Origin: Pseudomonas fildesensis
Lineage (GTDB): Bacteria; Pseudomonadota; Gammaproteobacteria; Pseudomonadales; Pseudomonadaceae
Assembly: GCF_001050345.1 (NCBI RefSeq)
Contig: NZ_LFMW01000011.1
Location: 124,001 to 188,000 of the forward strand
Direction: 5' to 3'
Length of the DNA stretch: 64,000 nucleotides
The notes beneath the pieces are model-generated. The model was not told the DNA's origin, made no database searches, and saw nothing but the letters and a program-made list of their open reading frames with translations. Of this stretch, positions 8,579 through 17,980 are shown in pieces. Both the position numbers and the translations under genes were made by a program. Every line of letters begins with the position of its first letter. Within the stretch, counting starts at the first letter, position 1.

Positions 8579-9736
8579 ATGTTTCTACGTAAAACCCTTC
8601 TAGCCTCCCTCTGTGCAACGGCCTTGCTGCCGCTGACGGCGGTGTATGCAGCCGACGCGCAGCAATTCCCCTCCGAGCAAGGCAGTATCACTGTTACGCC
8701 GATCGCCAAGGGCCTGGACCATCCGTGGGCTGTGGCGTTTCTGCCGGACAAGCAGGGCTTCCTGGTCACCGAGCGTCCTGGCCACCTGCGGTTTGTCAGC
8801 CCGGACGGCAAACTCTCTGCGCCCTTGAGTGGCGTGCCCGAGGTATGGGCCAAGGGGCAGGGCGGTTTGCTTGATGTGGTGCTGTCGCCGGACTTCAAGC
8901 AGGACCGCATGGTGTACCTGTCGTACGCCGAAGGCGGTGGCAAGGGCGGCACCGCCGGCACGGCGGTTGGTCGCGGGCGCCTGGCGGATGACTTGAGCGG
9001 CCTGAAGGACTTCAAGGTGATCCTGCGTCAGGAACCCAAGCTGTCCACGGGTAATCACTTCGGCTCACGCTTGGCGTTCGACCGGGAGGGTTACCTGTTC
9101 GTGACCCTGGGCGAAAACAACGACCGCCCGACCGCCCAGGATCTGGACAAGCTGCAAGGCAAAGTCGTACGAATCTACCCGGACGGCCGCGTACCGGATG
9201 ACAACCCGTTCGTGGGGCAGCCAGGCGTACGCCCGGAAATCTGGTCCTACGGCCAGCGCAATCCCCAGGGCCTGGCGCTGAACCCATGGAGCGGTACGAT
9301 CTGGGAAAACGAGCACGGGCCGCGCGGCGGTGATGAGATCAATATCATCGAACGCGGCAAGAACTATGGCTGGCCACTGGCAACCCACGGCATCAACTAT
9401 TCCCTCACGCCGATTCCGGAAGCCAAGGGCAAGACGGCTGAAGGCACCGTGGCGCCGCACCATGTGTGGGAGAAGTCACCGGGGACCAGCGGCATGGCGT
9501 TCTACGACGCCGATCGTTTCAAGGCGTGGCAGCACAATGTGTTCGTGGGTGCCTTGGTCAGTCAGGAACTGATTCGTTTGCAGTTCGATGGCGACAAGGT
9601 GGTCCATGAGGAACGCTTGCTGGGCGATTTGAAAGCGCGGATTCGCGACGTGCGGCAGGGGCCGGATGGCTTTTTGTACGTGCTGACGGATGAGGATGAC
9701 GGTGTGTTGTATCGGGTCGGCCTGAATCAGGACTGA
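8579..9736 (+). CDS. PQQ-dependent aldose sugar dehydrogenase (soluble GSDH family)
   Basis: The 385-residue protein has a signal peptide (about 1-25, ending VYAADA) and the six-bladed beta-propeller of soluble PQQ-dependent glucose/aldose dehydrogenases (Asd/YliI type). Recognisable parts are LDHPWAVAFLPD, GQGGLLDVVLSPDF, the catalytic-region HFGSRLAFD, RNPQGLALNPW and ENEHGPRGGDEIN. It should oxidise sugars in the periplasm using PQQ and calcium. Length is as expected for the family. A REPIN-type repeat follows immediately after the gene. Confidence 0.88.
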   Translation: MFLRKTLLASLCATALLPLTAVYAADAQQFPSEQGSITVTPIAKGLDHPWAVAFLPDKQGFLVTERPGHLRFVSPDGKLSAPLSGVPEVWAKGQGGLLDVVLSPDFKQDRMVYLSYAEGGGKGGTAGTAVGRGRLADDLSGLKDFKVILRQEPKLSTGNHFGSRLAFDREGYLFVTLGENNDRPTAQDLDKLQGKVVRIYPDGRVPDDNPFVGQPGVRPEIWSYGQRNPQGLALNPWSGTIWENEHGPRGGDEINIIERGKNYGWPLATHGINYSLTPIPEAKGKTAEGTVAPHHVWEKSPGTSGMAFYDADRFKAWQHNVFVGALVSQELIRLQFDGDKVVHEERLLGDLKARIRDVRQGPDGFLYVLTDEDDGVLYRVGLNQD

Positions 9737-9754
9737 CAGATACCGATATCCAAA

Positions 9755-9876
9755 GTGTGGGAGGGGGCTTGTGTGGGAGGGGGCTTGCTCCCGATTGCGG
9801 TGAGACAGTCAGCGTAAATGTTGAATGAAAACCCATCGGGAGCAAGCCCCCTCCCACACAAGCCCGCTCCCACATT
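9755..9876. repeat. REPIN-like inverted repeat with nested arms
   Basis: The 23-base arm GTGTGGGAGGGGGCTTGCTC(CCG) at 9771-9793 is perfectly inverted at 9837-9859. Outside each inner arm lies a second, shorter copy of the outer half: GTGTGGGAGGGGGCTT at 9755-9770 and an almost matching AAGCCCGCTCCCACA at 9860-9874. Such GGGAGC...GCTCCC palindromic pairs are typical mobile REP doublets of P. fluorescens. It sits between the convergent 3' ends of the sugar dehydrogenase and DUF1348 genes, where it could also act as a bidirectional terminator. Confidence 0.85.
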
Positions 9877-9891
9877 TTGACCGTGCAGAAC

Positions 9892-10371
9892 TTAAAGTCC
9901 GAGGTCGCAAAGGCCAGGATGATCATCCGGGCGCCGTCCCAGCGGCCAGTGGAACTTGCGCTCGCTTTCCTTGATCGGCATGTCGTTGATGCAGGCAAAA
10001 CGGTTGGCCATCAGGCCGTTCTCGTCGAACTCCCAGTTCTCATTGCCGTATGAACGGAACCAGTTGCCGGAATCGTCGTGCCACTCGTAGGCATAGCGCA
10101 CAGCGATACGGTTGCCGGTGAACGCCCACAATTCCTTGATCAACCGATAATCCAGCTCCCTGGCCCATTTACGGGTAAGAAAACCCTCGGCGTCTTCGCG
10201 GCTGTAGGCGAATTCGGCGCGGTTACGCCACTTTGTGTCCAGTGTGTAGGCCAGGGATACGCGGTGCGGGTCGCGGGAGTTCCAGCCATCTTCGGCCACA
10301 CGGACTTTTTCAATGGCCGACTCGCGGGTAAACGGCGGCAACGGCGGACGGGTTTCGGCGGTGAATGACAT
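9892..10371 (-). CDS. DUF1348 / SnoaL-like (NTF2-fold) protein
   Basis: The 159-residue cytoplasmic protein has the DUF1348 signature of the NTF2-like superfamily: PPFTRESAIEKVRVAEDGWN, then DTKWRNRAEF, FLTRKWARELDYRLIKELW, IAVRYAYEWHDDSGNW and a C-terminal FHWPLGRRPDDHPGL. The biochemical function of this family is not known. It lies 54 bp downstream of the TetR gene on the same strand and may be co-transcribed with it or controlled by it. Confidence 0.82.
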   Translation of the reverse strand: MSFTAETRPPLPPFTRESAIEKVRVAEDGWNSRDPHRVSLAYTLDTKWRNRAEFAYSREDAEGFLTRKWARELDYRLIKELWAFTGNRIAVRYAYEWHDDSGNWFRSYGNENWEFDENGLMANRFACINDMPIKESERKFHWPLGRRPDDHPGLCDLGL

Positions 10372-10425
10372 TAAGCAGCTCCTGAAAACAATAAGGGGTA
10401 ATCGAAAGTTGCGAGGCCAGTGCGT

Positions 10426-10989
10426 TCAAAGTCCCAATAACGTTCGCGCCATGCATTGCGCATTATCGGCAGCTGTTGAATCGCCCATTACCAGGGCAAC
10501 GGTAATGGCGCCATCGATCAGTATCAGCAAGTGCGCGGCCTGCCGTTCGGGATCGGGGGTGCCATGTGCTTGACACAGCTCGCGTGCGTACTCGAACAGT
10601 TTCTGTTTATGCGCCTTGGCCAGCAGGCGGACCGGGTCGTGCGGGTCACCGGTCTCGCCGCTGGTGTTGATAAAGGCGCAGCCGCGAAAGTCCGCCGAGC
10701 CGAACCAGGTCTTTAGGGCGGTGAACAGCGCGAGCAGGCGTTCACCGCTGTCATCGACGCGCTCGACTTCGCCACGCAACCACTGCATCCAGCGCTCGTC
10801 GCGGCGTTGCAGGGCGGCAATCACCAACGCGTCCTTGTTGGCAAAATAGCGGTAGATACTCTTTCTCGAGACGCCGGCGGTTTTCACCAGGAAATCCAGG
10901 CCGGTGGCGGCGATGCCATGGCGATAGATCAACTTCTCGGTGACGTCGAGGATTATGTCGCGGGTTTCATTTTGGGTGATTTCGTTCAT
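10426..10989 (-). CDS. TetR/AcrR family transcriptional regulator
   Basis: The 187-residue protein has an N-terminal TetR DNA-binding domain (about 7-53) with helix-turn-helix AATGLDFLVKTAGVSRKSIY and the YRYFANKDAL extension. A C-terminal ligand-binding region carries FRGCAFINTSGE, as in many regulators of reductase or detoxification genes. ATG at 10989 is chosen because a more upstream start would add about 90 unrelated residues overlapping the divergent pssA promoter. The DUF1348 gene follows on the same strand and is the most likely target. Confidence 0.85.
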   Translation of the reverse strand: MNEITQNETRDIILDVTEKLIYRHGIAATGLDFLVKTAGVSRKSIYRYFANKDALVIAALQRRDERWMQWLRGEVERVDDSGERLLALFTALKTWFGSADFRGCAFINTSGETGDPHDPVRLLAKAHKQKLFEYARELCQAHGTPDPERQAAHLLILIDGAITVALVMGDSTAADNAQCMARTLLGL

Positions 10990-11113
10990 GGTTAGGACAG
11001 TAGAACGATCATTCTTCTTGGTCAATAAACTTTTTCCATGCCGCACCGCGAGACCTGAGCACCCCCATGGTGTAAGCTCGGGGCCTCTTCGGATTCGACC
11101 CATTGCGAGCCTT

Positions 11114-12457
11114 ATGCCGTCGTTCTTCAAACGCTCCCTGTTGCCTAAACTGCGCGGTTTCCCACTGTCCACCGATGCCATTGAGGTGCTGTCCGGCGCC
11201 GATGCGTATCGTCGTTGCCTGCTGGAGAAAATAGCCCAGGCCACCCGGCGCATCTACATCGTCGCGCTGTACTTGCAGCAGGACGAAGCGGGTCAGGAGA
11301 TCTACGACGCCTTGCACGCCGCCAAGGCCGCACGGCCGGAGCTGGACATCGTAGTGATCGTCGACTGGTTGCGCGCCCAGCGCGGGCTGATCGGCGCCGG
11401 CAAGCAACCGGGCAACAGCGCCTGGTACCAGGCCATGACCCAAAGCCATGCCAGTGAAGTGCCGGTGTACGGCGTGCCGGTGCAAACCCGCGAGCTGTTC
11501 GGCGTGCTGCACCTCAAGGGTTTTGTGATCGACGACAGCGTGCTGTACAGCGGCGCCAGCCTGAATAACGTCTACTTGCACAAGTTCGACAAGTACCGCT
11601 ACGACCGTTACCACCTGATCCACAGCAAACCGCTGGCGGATTCGATGCAACACCTGGTCGAACACGGTTTGATTGCCTCCAAGGCGGTGCATCGCCTTGA
11701 CCTGCCGAACCCGCCCACCACACGCAGCCTGCGCAACGACATCGGCGACCTGCGCAGCCGCCTCAAGCACGCGGCCTACGACACCACGGCGGGGCAGTTA
11801 CCCAATGGTCACCTGTCCGTCAGCCCGCTGCTCGGCGTGGGCAAGAACAACCCGCTGAGCCGGGTAATCCTCGAACTGATCGCCAGCGCCCAGCATCAAC
11901 TGACGATCTGCACCCCGTACTTCAACCTGCCGCTGCCGGTAACCCGCGAAATCAACCGCGCCCTGGCACGCGGGGTGAAGATCGACATCATTGTTGGCGA
12001 CAAGACCGCCAACGATTTCTACATCCCGCCGAGCGAGCCGTTCAAAGTCATTGCGGCATTGCCCTACCTGTATGAAATCAGCCTGCGCCGTTTCGCCAAG
12101 CGGCATCAGCCGATGATCGACAGCGGCCAACTGAACCTGCACCTGTGGCATGACGGCGACAACACCTACCACCTCAAGGGCATGTGGGTCGATGAGCGTT
12201 ATACCTTGCTCACCGGCAACAACCTCAACCCCCGGGCGTTCCGTCTCGACCTGGAAAACGCCTTGCTGATCGACGATCCCAAGCGCGAATGGCAAGTGCC
12301 GCGCCGTGTGGAGTTGGCCGAGATTTTCCAGCACACCACGCGTATTGATCGCTACCAGGCGCTGCAGACGCTGCTGGATTATCCGGAGGCCGTGGGCAAG
12401 TTCCTGCGGCGCGTGAGCCGGGTGCGGATCGAGCGGTTGTTGTACCGGATTCTTTAA
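11114..12457 (+). CDS. pssA: CDP-diacylglycerol-serine O-phosphatidyltransferase, PLD type
   Basis: The 447-residue protein has two HKD motifs of the phospholipase D superfamily: HLKGFVID (His133, Lys135, Asp140) and HLKGMWVDE (about residue 353), with GASLNN and GNNLNP following each. Length and layout match the gammaproteobacterial PssA that makes phosphatidylserine from CDP-diacylglycerol and serine. The chosen ATG (11114) gives the family N-terminus PSFFKRSLLPKLRGF; an upstream in-frame start would overlap the divergent TetR gene. A strong hairpin follows the stop. Confidence 0.92.
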   Translation: MPSFFKRSLLPKLRGFPLSTDAIEVLSGADAYRRCLLEKIAQATRRIYIVALYLQQDEAGQEIYDALHAAKAARPELDIVVIVDWLRAQRGLIGAGKQPGNSAWYQAMTQSHASEVPVYGVPVQTRELFGVLHLKGFVIDDSVLYSGASLNNVYLHKFDKYRYDRYHLIHSKPLADSMQHLVEHGLIASKAVHRLDLPNPPTTRSLRNDIGDLRSRLKHAAYDTTAGQLPNGHLSVSPLLGVGKNNPLSRVILELIASAQHQLTICTPYFNLPLPVTREINRALARGVKIDIIVGDKTANDFYIPPSEPFKVIAALPYLYEISLRRFAKRHQPMIDSGQLNLHLWHDGDNTYHLKGMWVDERYTLLTGNNLNPRAFRLDLENALLIDDPKREWQVPRRVELAEIFQHTTRIDRYQALQTLLDYPEAVGKFLRRVSRVRIERLLYRIL

Positions 12458-12478
12458 TCCTCGCCCCATTGCTCCCGT

Positions 12479-12507
12479 GTCAGCAGGGTCTTTAAGACTC
12501 TGCTGAC
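12479..12507 (+). terminator. Hairpin after pssA
   Basis: GTCAGCAGGGTCT (12479-12491) and AGACTCTGCTGAC (12495-12507) form a 13-bp stem with one G-T pair and a 3-base loop, 22 bases after the stop. The nearest T run is about 15 bases later, so this is an imperfect intrinsic terminator. Confidence 0.55.
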
Positions 12508-12601
12508 AGTCAGCGTGTGTGTTCTTTTTTACCTTGCCTCCTGGCCGTTCAGGGAGGCGCGGCGTTTTCCGTGTGGAATCAGCCAAAAAGAGTACGCCCT
12601 G

Positions 12602-15600
12602 ATGCCCTCCCTATCGATTTATACCCGTCCCACCGTTTTGCCTGCGGCTGTCCAGGCATCCTTTCTGGCGCCGACGCCTGCACGACTTGAGCCTGCGCCG
12701 GTACGTGCCAGGCGTTCCACGCCAGACCCCGAACCCGTCATTCAAGGCCCGGCCTGGAGCCTGCCTGCGTCGTCCAGTGGCAACGGCGATACTGCCGAGG
12801 GTGACGCTGTCCTGTCTGCCGGCCTGGGGCTCGCGCTCAGCAGCGGTCATGCCAACGTGGCAGTTCCCGAAAACAGTAGCCTGGCGGGTGCGTTGGCGCT
12901 CTATAACCAGTTGCTCAATCAACCAGAGACTCAGGAATGGTTCGCCCGCAAGGGCCTCGCGACTGACTCCATCACGTTGCGCAAGCACGGTATCGATGGC
13001 TTCGTCACCCTTGACGGCGTGCGCACTGCCGTGAGTTTCAGCACCACGGATGACAGCGGTTGGTGGCAAGCGTCCGTAAAACTGCGGGCGATTCGTGACG
13101 TGTTAGACCCGCATGACCAGGGCTTGCCTTACGTCAACGGCGCAAACCCGCGTGTTCCGCTGCACGTTGTGCTGAATGCCTACGGTCTTGATCTCGCCGA
13201 GTCTGCCGGGCAAGTGGTGCCAAGGGATGGCTTGACGCTGTCCTCGCAGTTGCCGGCAGCGCTGGACGACGTCAAGCGGGTCATCAGCGATCTGGATGAG
13301 CGTGCTTACCTGGCGAACTGGTTGGAGCAACAGGTTCAGCGGCTGGCCGATAGCACGCCTGTCGACTGGTCGAAACAGCCGACTCGGCTGTCACCGGCGT
13401 CGGCCGAAGGCATCGGCGCACAGACGGGCTATGACGTCGGTCAACTGCTGGCGTACAAGGGGCTCGGTACACCCCGCACAGCCGCAGCGACGCGCAATGT
13501 CATTCATTGGTTGCGCACGGCGTTGCCTCCCGCGCCGGCCAGGGGCAATTACGTCGGGTTGAGCGCCCGTGAACCGGGGGGGCGCGCCTACGAACCCCTT
13601 GACACACTGGCCTCGCAAAACCCCGACAGCCTGCGCATCGATACCGACGCTCATCTGTTGCGGCTCCTCAAGGGTCCGGATGCCTTGGCCTTTGGCGCAC
13701 AGGTGGTGGCGGCACTGGAGGGGCCTGCCGGCCCGCTCGCCGGTTATGACCTCTATCAACCGGCCAACGCGGGCCGCACCTTGAGTGCGGTGCGCAGTGA
13801 CCTGGAACAGCATTTGCGCGAAAACACAGGCCTGGACCCCAGCGTCGCCGTGCTGGTGGCGCAGATTGCGTTGGCCCGGGCGGCCCCTGAATTTCTGGTG
13901 CGCGAAGTGCCTGACGCCGTTGCGATCGGCACGCCGGCCTGGATGGAGTTGCGCCTGGGTGTTGCTATGGCTGAAGCCGTCGCCCCAGGCACCTCGCGGG
14001 CGATGGATGAAGCGCAGCTCAGTGCCTTGACGACGCTGGCGCCGACGTCCGATGAACAGCGCACGTTGATGCAGGTGCGCGGCCTCGGCGTGCTCCTTGA
14101 CTGGGCAGTGCTCAACGGGTTGATACCCGCCAAACCCGAGGGCCAATACACGCAAGAACACATCAAAAAAGCGTCGCAGGTGTTTGGTCGGCAACGGACG
14201 CTGGCCACCCGCGCATTCACTGCAGCCAGTACACCGGTGCCGATGCGCAGGTCGTTGGCGGTGCAGGAATTGCTCAAGGTGTTCCCGAGCATCAGCGCCG
14301 TGCAGTTGGAGACAATCACGGTAACCCTGGCCGACGCCAACGAGCGGAGGAATCTGAGGCCGTCTGAACCGCGCACGCGCTCGCTGATCGAGACGTACAT
14401 GACGGGTGACCTGGTGCCGGGAAAATGGATCCTGAGCAGCGATCAGCCGCAAAGTGACAGCAGCCCATCGCGCGGTACACCGTTTCAGATCCAGAACACC
14501 TCTTTGCCCCCGTCCCAGCCGCGCCAATCGCTCGACGCCCTTATTCGACGCCTCCCGTCACTGGAGGGCCTGCTGGAAAAAGCCGTGGGCAGCCACCACC
14601 GCAAACAGCAGATGGGGTTTGTGACCAAGCTCAAACTGATGTTTGCAGGGCTGCCGCTCGCCGACCGTCAGCGCATCGAATTGGGCGCGGTCGACCTGTT
14701 CACGTTGCGCAAAAAAACCGGCAAGCAACAGGTGTGGGAATCGGATGCCGACCGGGCAGCTGTCACAGGCCGTCAAGGCACCCTGATGCGGGTGCTTCAC
14801 GCTCAGTCAGTGACGTATTACGAGGTGCTCAACTGCGGCAACATCATCAAGCACGACGACAAACAGGTGACGGCTGCCCTGGATAAGGTGGTGCGCGACA
14901 GGCGCTACGTGGGCCAGTACAAATTGCTTGGAGAAAAATACATCCGTGGCGGCCATGACGTGCCGCTGGATTTCAATGCCTATGCCCGCGGTGCCGCGCC
15001 GCGCGCAGGCGTCACCTCTGCCGACGTGATTATCGACCGGCTAGGACGCCCTCTGGAGGCCGGTTCATTGCCCGCCAATGAGACGTTGGCGTCATTTGTG
15101 CCCGACAGTTATCAGTCGGATCGTGTTGAGTTCCTGGCCTGCGAGATCGCCGAAAACAACTTCTACGAAAGCCAGGCAGACATGCTCAAGCGCGCCAAGG
15201 GGCAATTGCTCCTGGAGCAACGTCGCGAGGCCAGCGAGCGGGAGGTCAACCTGCTGCGTTCACTCGTTCCCTTTGTCGGCGCCTACCAGGACTTCGCCGA
15301 TGGTAATTTCGGCAAGGGCCTGCAAGGCCTGGCGCTGGATCTGGTGGGCGTGGCGATCGGTGCCGGTGGCCAGGCACGGGCGTTGGTCCGTTCTGCAAAA
15401 ACACTTGCGCAAAGCAGCCTGCGTCCTTCCCTTGGCAGGCTGGGTGCGACCGTCGCGCCGATGAAACCCAAACCGGCCTGGCCCTGGACCGAGCCGAAGG
15501 TAAGGTTCAGTGACGCCGCGTTTGATGTGGGCAAGCAGACTGCGCTGTTTTTCAGCGCGGTATTCAACCCTGCCGATGGTTATCCGCGCCTGATCAATGC

Positions 15601-15760
15601 GGCGTCCAGAGGCCTGGCCACGCTGCCGACCTTACTGGCCTCGCCCAGCTCCGGGCTGGGTAAAGCGATGCCTCACCTGATAACGATCGAGGAAAAAATG
15701 AAGTGTTATTTACTGGTGGCGTCGGGTTTGGTTGATCCAACCAAATCCCCAGCGCAGTGA
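12602..15760 (+). CDS. Large toxin- or effector-like protein of unknown function (1052 aa)
   Basis: This is a single very large open frame with no signal peptide. The first 75 residues are rich in Pro, Ala and Ser, as in unstructured secretion leaders. The middle is mixed alpha/beta with no catalytic motif I recognise. Near the C-terminus a helical segment LVPFVGAYQDFADGN and a glycine/alanine-rich hydrophobic stretch (LDLVGVAIGAGG) resemble the pore-like hairpin of large Pseudomonas dermonecrotic- or insect-toxin-like proteins. It appears monocistronic, lying between pssA and the iron operon. ATG 12602 is chosen because the longer frame would run through the pssA hairpin. Secretion by the T3SS near the right end is possible but unsupported. 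Confidence 0.6.
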   Translation: MPSLSIYTRPTVLPAAVQASFLAPTPARLEPAPVRARRSTPDPEPVIQGPAWSLPASSSGNGDTAEGDAVLSAGLGLALSSGHANVAVPENSSLAGALALYNQLLNQPETQEWFARKGLATDSITLRKHGIDGFVTLDGVRTAVSFSTTDDSGWWQASVKLRAIRDVLDPHDQGLPYVNGANPRVPLHVVLNAYGLDLAESAGQVVPRDGLTLSSQLPAALDDVKRVISDLDERAYLANWLEQQVQRLADSTPVDWSKQPTRLSPASAEGIGAQTGYDVGQLLAYKGLGTPRTAAATRNVIHWLRTALPPAPARGNYVGLSAREPGGRAYEPLDTLASQNPDSLRIDTDAHLLRLLKGPDALAFGAQVVAALEGPAGPLAGYDLYQPANAGRTLSAVRSDLEQHLRENTGLDPSVAVLVAQIALARAAPEFLVREVPDAVAIGTPAWMELRLGVAMAEAVAPGTSRAMDEAQLSALTTLAPTSDEQRTLMQVRGLGVLLDWAVLNGLIPAKPEGQYTQEHIKKASQVFGRQRTLATRAFTAASTPVPMRRSLAVQELLKVFPSISAVQLETITVTLADANERRNLRPSEPRTRSLIETYMTGDLVPGKWILSSDQPQSDSSPSRGTPFQIQNTSLPPSQPRQSLDALIRRLPSLEGLLEKAVGSHHRKQQMGFVTKLKLMFAGLPLADRQRIELGAVDLFTLRKKTGKQQVWESDADRAAVTGRQGTLMRVLHAQSVTYYEVLNCGNIIKHDDKQVTAALDKVVRDRRYVGQYKLLGEKYIRGGHDVPLDFNAYARGAAPRAGVTSADVIIDRLGRPLEAGSLPANETLASFVPDSYQSDRVEFLACEIAENNFYESQADMLKRAKGQLLLEQRREASEREVNLLRSLVPFVGAYQDFADGNFGKGLQGLALDLVGVAIGAGGQARALVRSAKTLAQSSLRPSLGRLGATVAPMKPKPAWPWTEPKVRFSDAAFDVGKQTALFFSAVFNPADGYPRLINAASRGLATLPTLLASPSSGLGKAMPHLITIEEKMKCYLLVASGLVDPTKSPAQ

Positions 15761-15811
15761 ACGCGGGTCCCGCTCACCCGATGCCGGGCGAGCGCGGCCC
15801 GGTGGGGTCTA

Positions 15812-16630
15812 TCAGTTCAAGCCGAGCTTGCCGCGCAACGTGGACAGGTCTTCTGCCAGGGTGTTGACCGGGCCTACCAGAGCCTTGCGGTCGTTTTCCT
15901 TGACCTTGTCGTAGGTCTCAAAGCCGCCATCCTTGGTTTTGTACTTGGCCAGGATCTTGTCCACGGCGGCGAAGTTTTTGTCGACCTTGGCCAGGAACGC
16001 CTTGTCTTGCTTCTCGATTTGGCCACGGAACAGGTCGACGATTTTTTTCGCGCCGTCGATGTTGCCCTGGAAGTCATACAGGTCGGTGTGGCTGTAGCGG
16101 TCTTCTTCGCCGGAGATCTTGGTAGCGGCGACTTCTTCCAGCAGCGCTGCGGCACCGCCGACGACTTTCTCTGGCGGGAAGGTCAGGCCGGCAACGCGGT
16201 CCTGCAGGTCCTTGACGTCTTTGTTCAGGCCATCGGCCAGGGCGTCGAGGCCTTGGGTGGTGTTCTCGGAAAACAGGGTGTATTCGATGCGGTGGAAGCC
16301 GGTGAAGTCATCGGCTTTTACGCCTTTCTCGTGGTCGTCGACGCGGGAGTCGATGGAGGCGTCGAGGTCGCTGAATAACTCGGCGATCGGCTCGATGGAC
16401 TCATAGTGCACGCGCGTCGGCGCGTAGAGCTTCTTGGCGGTGGCCAGGTCGCCTTTCTTCACTGCGTCGGTGAACGCCTGGGTCTGGGTGACCAGTTCAC
16501 CGATTTCTTCGGTGACGTAGATCTTGTAGTCCGACACCGGGCCTACCAGGTCCAGCGGCGCAGTGGCCGCGAAGGCTGCCAGCGGTGAGAGGGTCATTAA
16601 CAACGACAACGCGAGGGTCGACTTCTTCAT
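15812..16630 (-). CDS. efeM: EfeM/EfeO-like periplasmic imelysin-family (M75) protein
   Basis: The 272-residue protein has a cleavable signal peptide (about 1-21, ending AFAA) and a single M75/imelysin domain. The metal-binding HxxE motif lies in FHRIEYTLFSE, and a second conserved segment is GEEDRYSHTDLYDFQGN. It lacks the N-terminal cupredoxin domain of EfeO, which is the EfeM form found in Pseudomonas. It should bind ferrous or ferric iron in the periplasm for the EfeUOB importer. It is the last gene of the leftward efe operon, starting 27 bp after efeB. Confidence 0.88.
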   Translation of the reverse strand: MKKSTLALSLLMTLSPLAAFAATAPLDLVGPVSDYKIYVTEEIGELVTQTQAFTDAVKKGDLATAKKLYAPTRVHYESIEPIAELFSDLDASIDSRVDDHEKGVKADDFTGFHRIEYTLFSENTTQGLDALADGLNKDVKDLQDRVAGLTFPPEKVVGGAAALLEEVAATKISGEEDRYSHTDLYDFQGNIDGAKKIVDLFRGQIEKQDKAFLAKVDKNFAAVDKILAKYKTKDGGFETYDKVKENDRKALVGPVNTLAEDLSTLRGKLGLN

Positions 16631-16657
16631 GGGACGGTTTCCGCTGTGGGGTTGGTT

Positions 16658-17980
16658 TCAGGTGTTGGCAGTGGTTTGAGGGTGCGTTGCAGTCAGCAGC
16701 GTGCGCCCGATGAAATCCTCGGGCCCGGTGACCCCCGGCAAGGTAAAGAAGTAGCCGCCGCCGACGGGCTTGAGGTACTCCTCCAGGGGCTCGCCGTTGA
16801 GCCGGGTTTGCACGCTGATAAAGCCTTTCTCCAGGTCAGCCTGGTAGCAGATGAACAACAGCCCCATGTCCAGCTGACCGTTTTTGTTGACACCGTTGGA
16901 GTAGTTGAACGGCCGACGCAGGATCAGGTTGGCCTGCGTCTGCGGAGTGCGCGGGTTGGCCAGGCGGATGTGTGCATCGAGTTTGGTCAACTTGCCTTCC
17001 GGGTCTTTGCTGTAGTCGGGCACCTGGGTTTCTTTCTCGCCATCCATGGGCGCGCCCGTGGGCTTGATGCGGCCGATGATGCTTTCCTGCTCCTGCAGCG
17101 GCGTGCGGTCCCAGCGCTCGACAAAGTTGCGGATGATTCGCACGGCCTGGTAGCTGCCGCTGGCGGCCCAGGCTGGTTCGTCGCTGCCGGGCTGCACCCA
17201 GACGATTTGGTCCATGGCCTTGTCGTCGTTGGAGTTGGGGTTGGCCGAACCGTCACGAAAACCCAGGAAATTACGCGCACTCTGCGCCGGCTCTCCGGGT
17301 TTAACAGGCGCCTGGGGCGGCACGCTGCCTTCCTGCTTCCAGCGCACCAACAGCAGGTCTGGCAGGTTTTTCACGATGTCGCGCAGGGCGTGGATATTGG
17401 TGTCGGGGGTGTTGGAGCTGAACTGCAGGCTCAGGTCGCCGTGGCACTGCGCCGGTTCCAATGCGTCGTTGGGGAAGCCGACCATGCGGCTCAGGCGCTT
17501 GGGCTTGGCTTGGGTGAGACCGAAGCGCTCGTCGAAGAGCGACTCGCCAACGGACACGGTGATGGTCAGGTTGTCCGGGGTCACCACCGGGCCGAGGATC
17601 CCGGAGTCGGTGGGTGGCAGTTTCGGGTCGACTTGCGGCACGGTGCCGCCGGTCATCAGGAAGCTAATGCGCTCGTTCAGGGTGCGGAACAACCGCTCCA
17701 GGTCTTCACGGTCGCTGGCCAATACGTCAAACGCCACCAGCATGCCGCAGGCCGGGCGCGGAGTGACGATGCCGCTCTGGTGCTTGCCGAAAAAGGCGTG
17801 GTGGTCCTGGGTCTTGTCGCTGCGGGGCGCGGTGGTGACCTGCTCAGCGGAGGCGGCCATGGCCGGGCAACTCAAGCTGCTACCGGCAATCGCGGCGCCG
17901 GTGGCCGCCATGCCCAGCAGGACACGGCGACGTTGGAGGTCAAACTGTACGGGATCATTCATGTTTTTGGTCGTCTTCAC
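16658..17980 (-). CDS. efeB: EfeB, Tat-exported DyP-type haem peroxidase
   Basis: The 440-residue protein has a twin-arginine signal (RRRVLLGMAATGAAIAG) and a dye-decolourising peroxidase fold with the catalytic GXXDG motif in FLGFRDGSAN. EfeB is the periplasmic peroxidase of the ferrous iron importer, proposed to oxidise Fe(II) or release iron from haem. The GTG start at 17980 overlaps the efeO stop codon (GTGA), which indicates translational coupling. An alternative ATG six codons later would also leave the Tat motif intact. Confidence 0.92.
   Translation of the reverse strand: MKTTKNMNDPVQFDLQRRRVLLGMAATGAAIAGSSLSCPAMAASAEQVTTAPRSDKTQDHHAFFGKHQSGIVTPRPACGMLVAFDVLASDREDLERLFRTLNERISFLMTGGTVPQVDPKLPPTDSGILGPVVTPDNLTITVSVGESLFDERFGLTQAKPKRLSRMVGFPNDALEPAQCHGDLSLQFSSNTPDTNIHALRDIVKNLPDLLLVRWKQEGSVPPQAPVKPGEPAQSARNFLGFRDGSANPNSNDDKAMDQIVWVQPGSDEPAWAASGSYQAVRIIRNFVERWDRTPLQEQESIIGRIKPTGAPMDGEKETQVPDYSKDPEGKLTKLDAHIRLANPRTPQTQANLILRRPFNYSNGVNKNGQLDMGLLFICYQADLEKGFISVQTRLNGEPLEEYLKPVGGGYFFTLPGVTGPEDFIGRTLLTATHPQTTANT

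Noticed and set aside
12602..15760. Assigning the 1052-residue protein as a T3SS effector
   Set aside because: There is no linked chaperone, no regulatory box, and it lies more than 30 kb from the T3SS; the link stays speculative.
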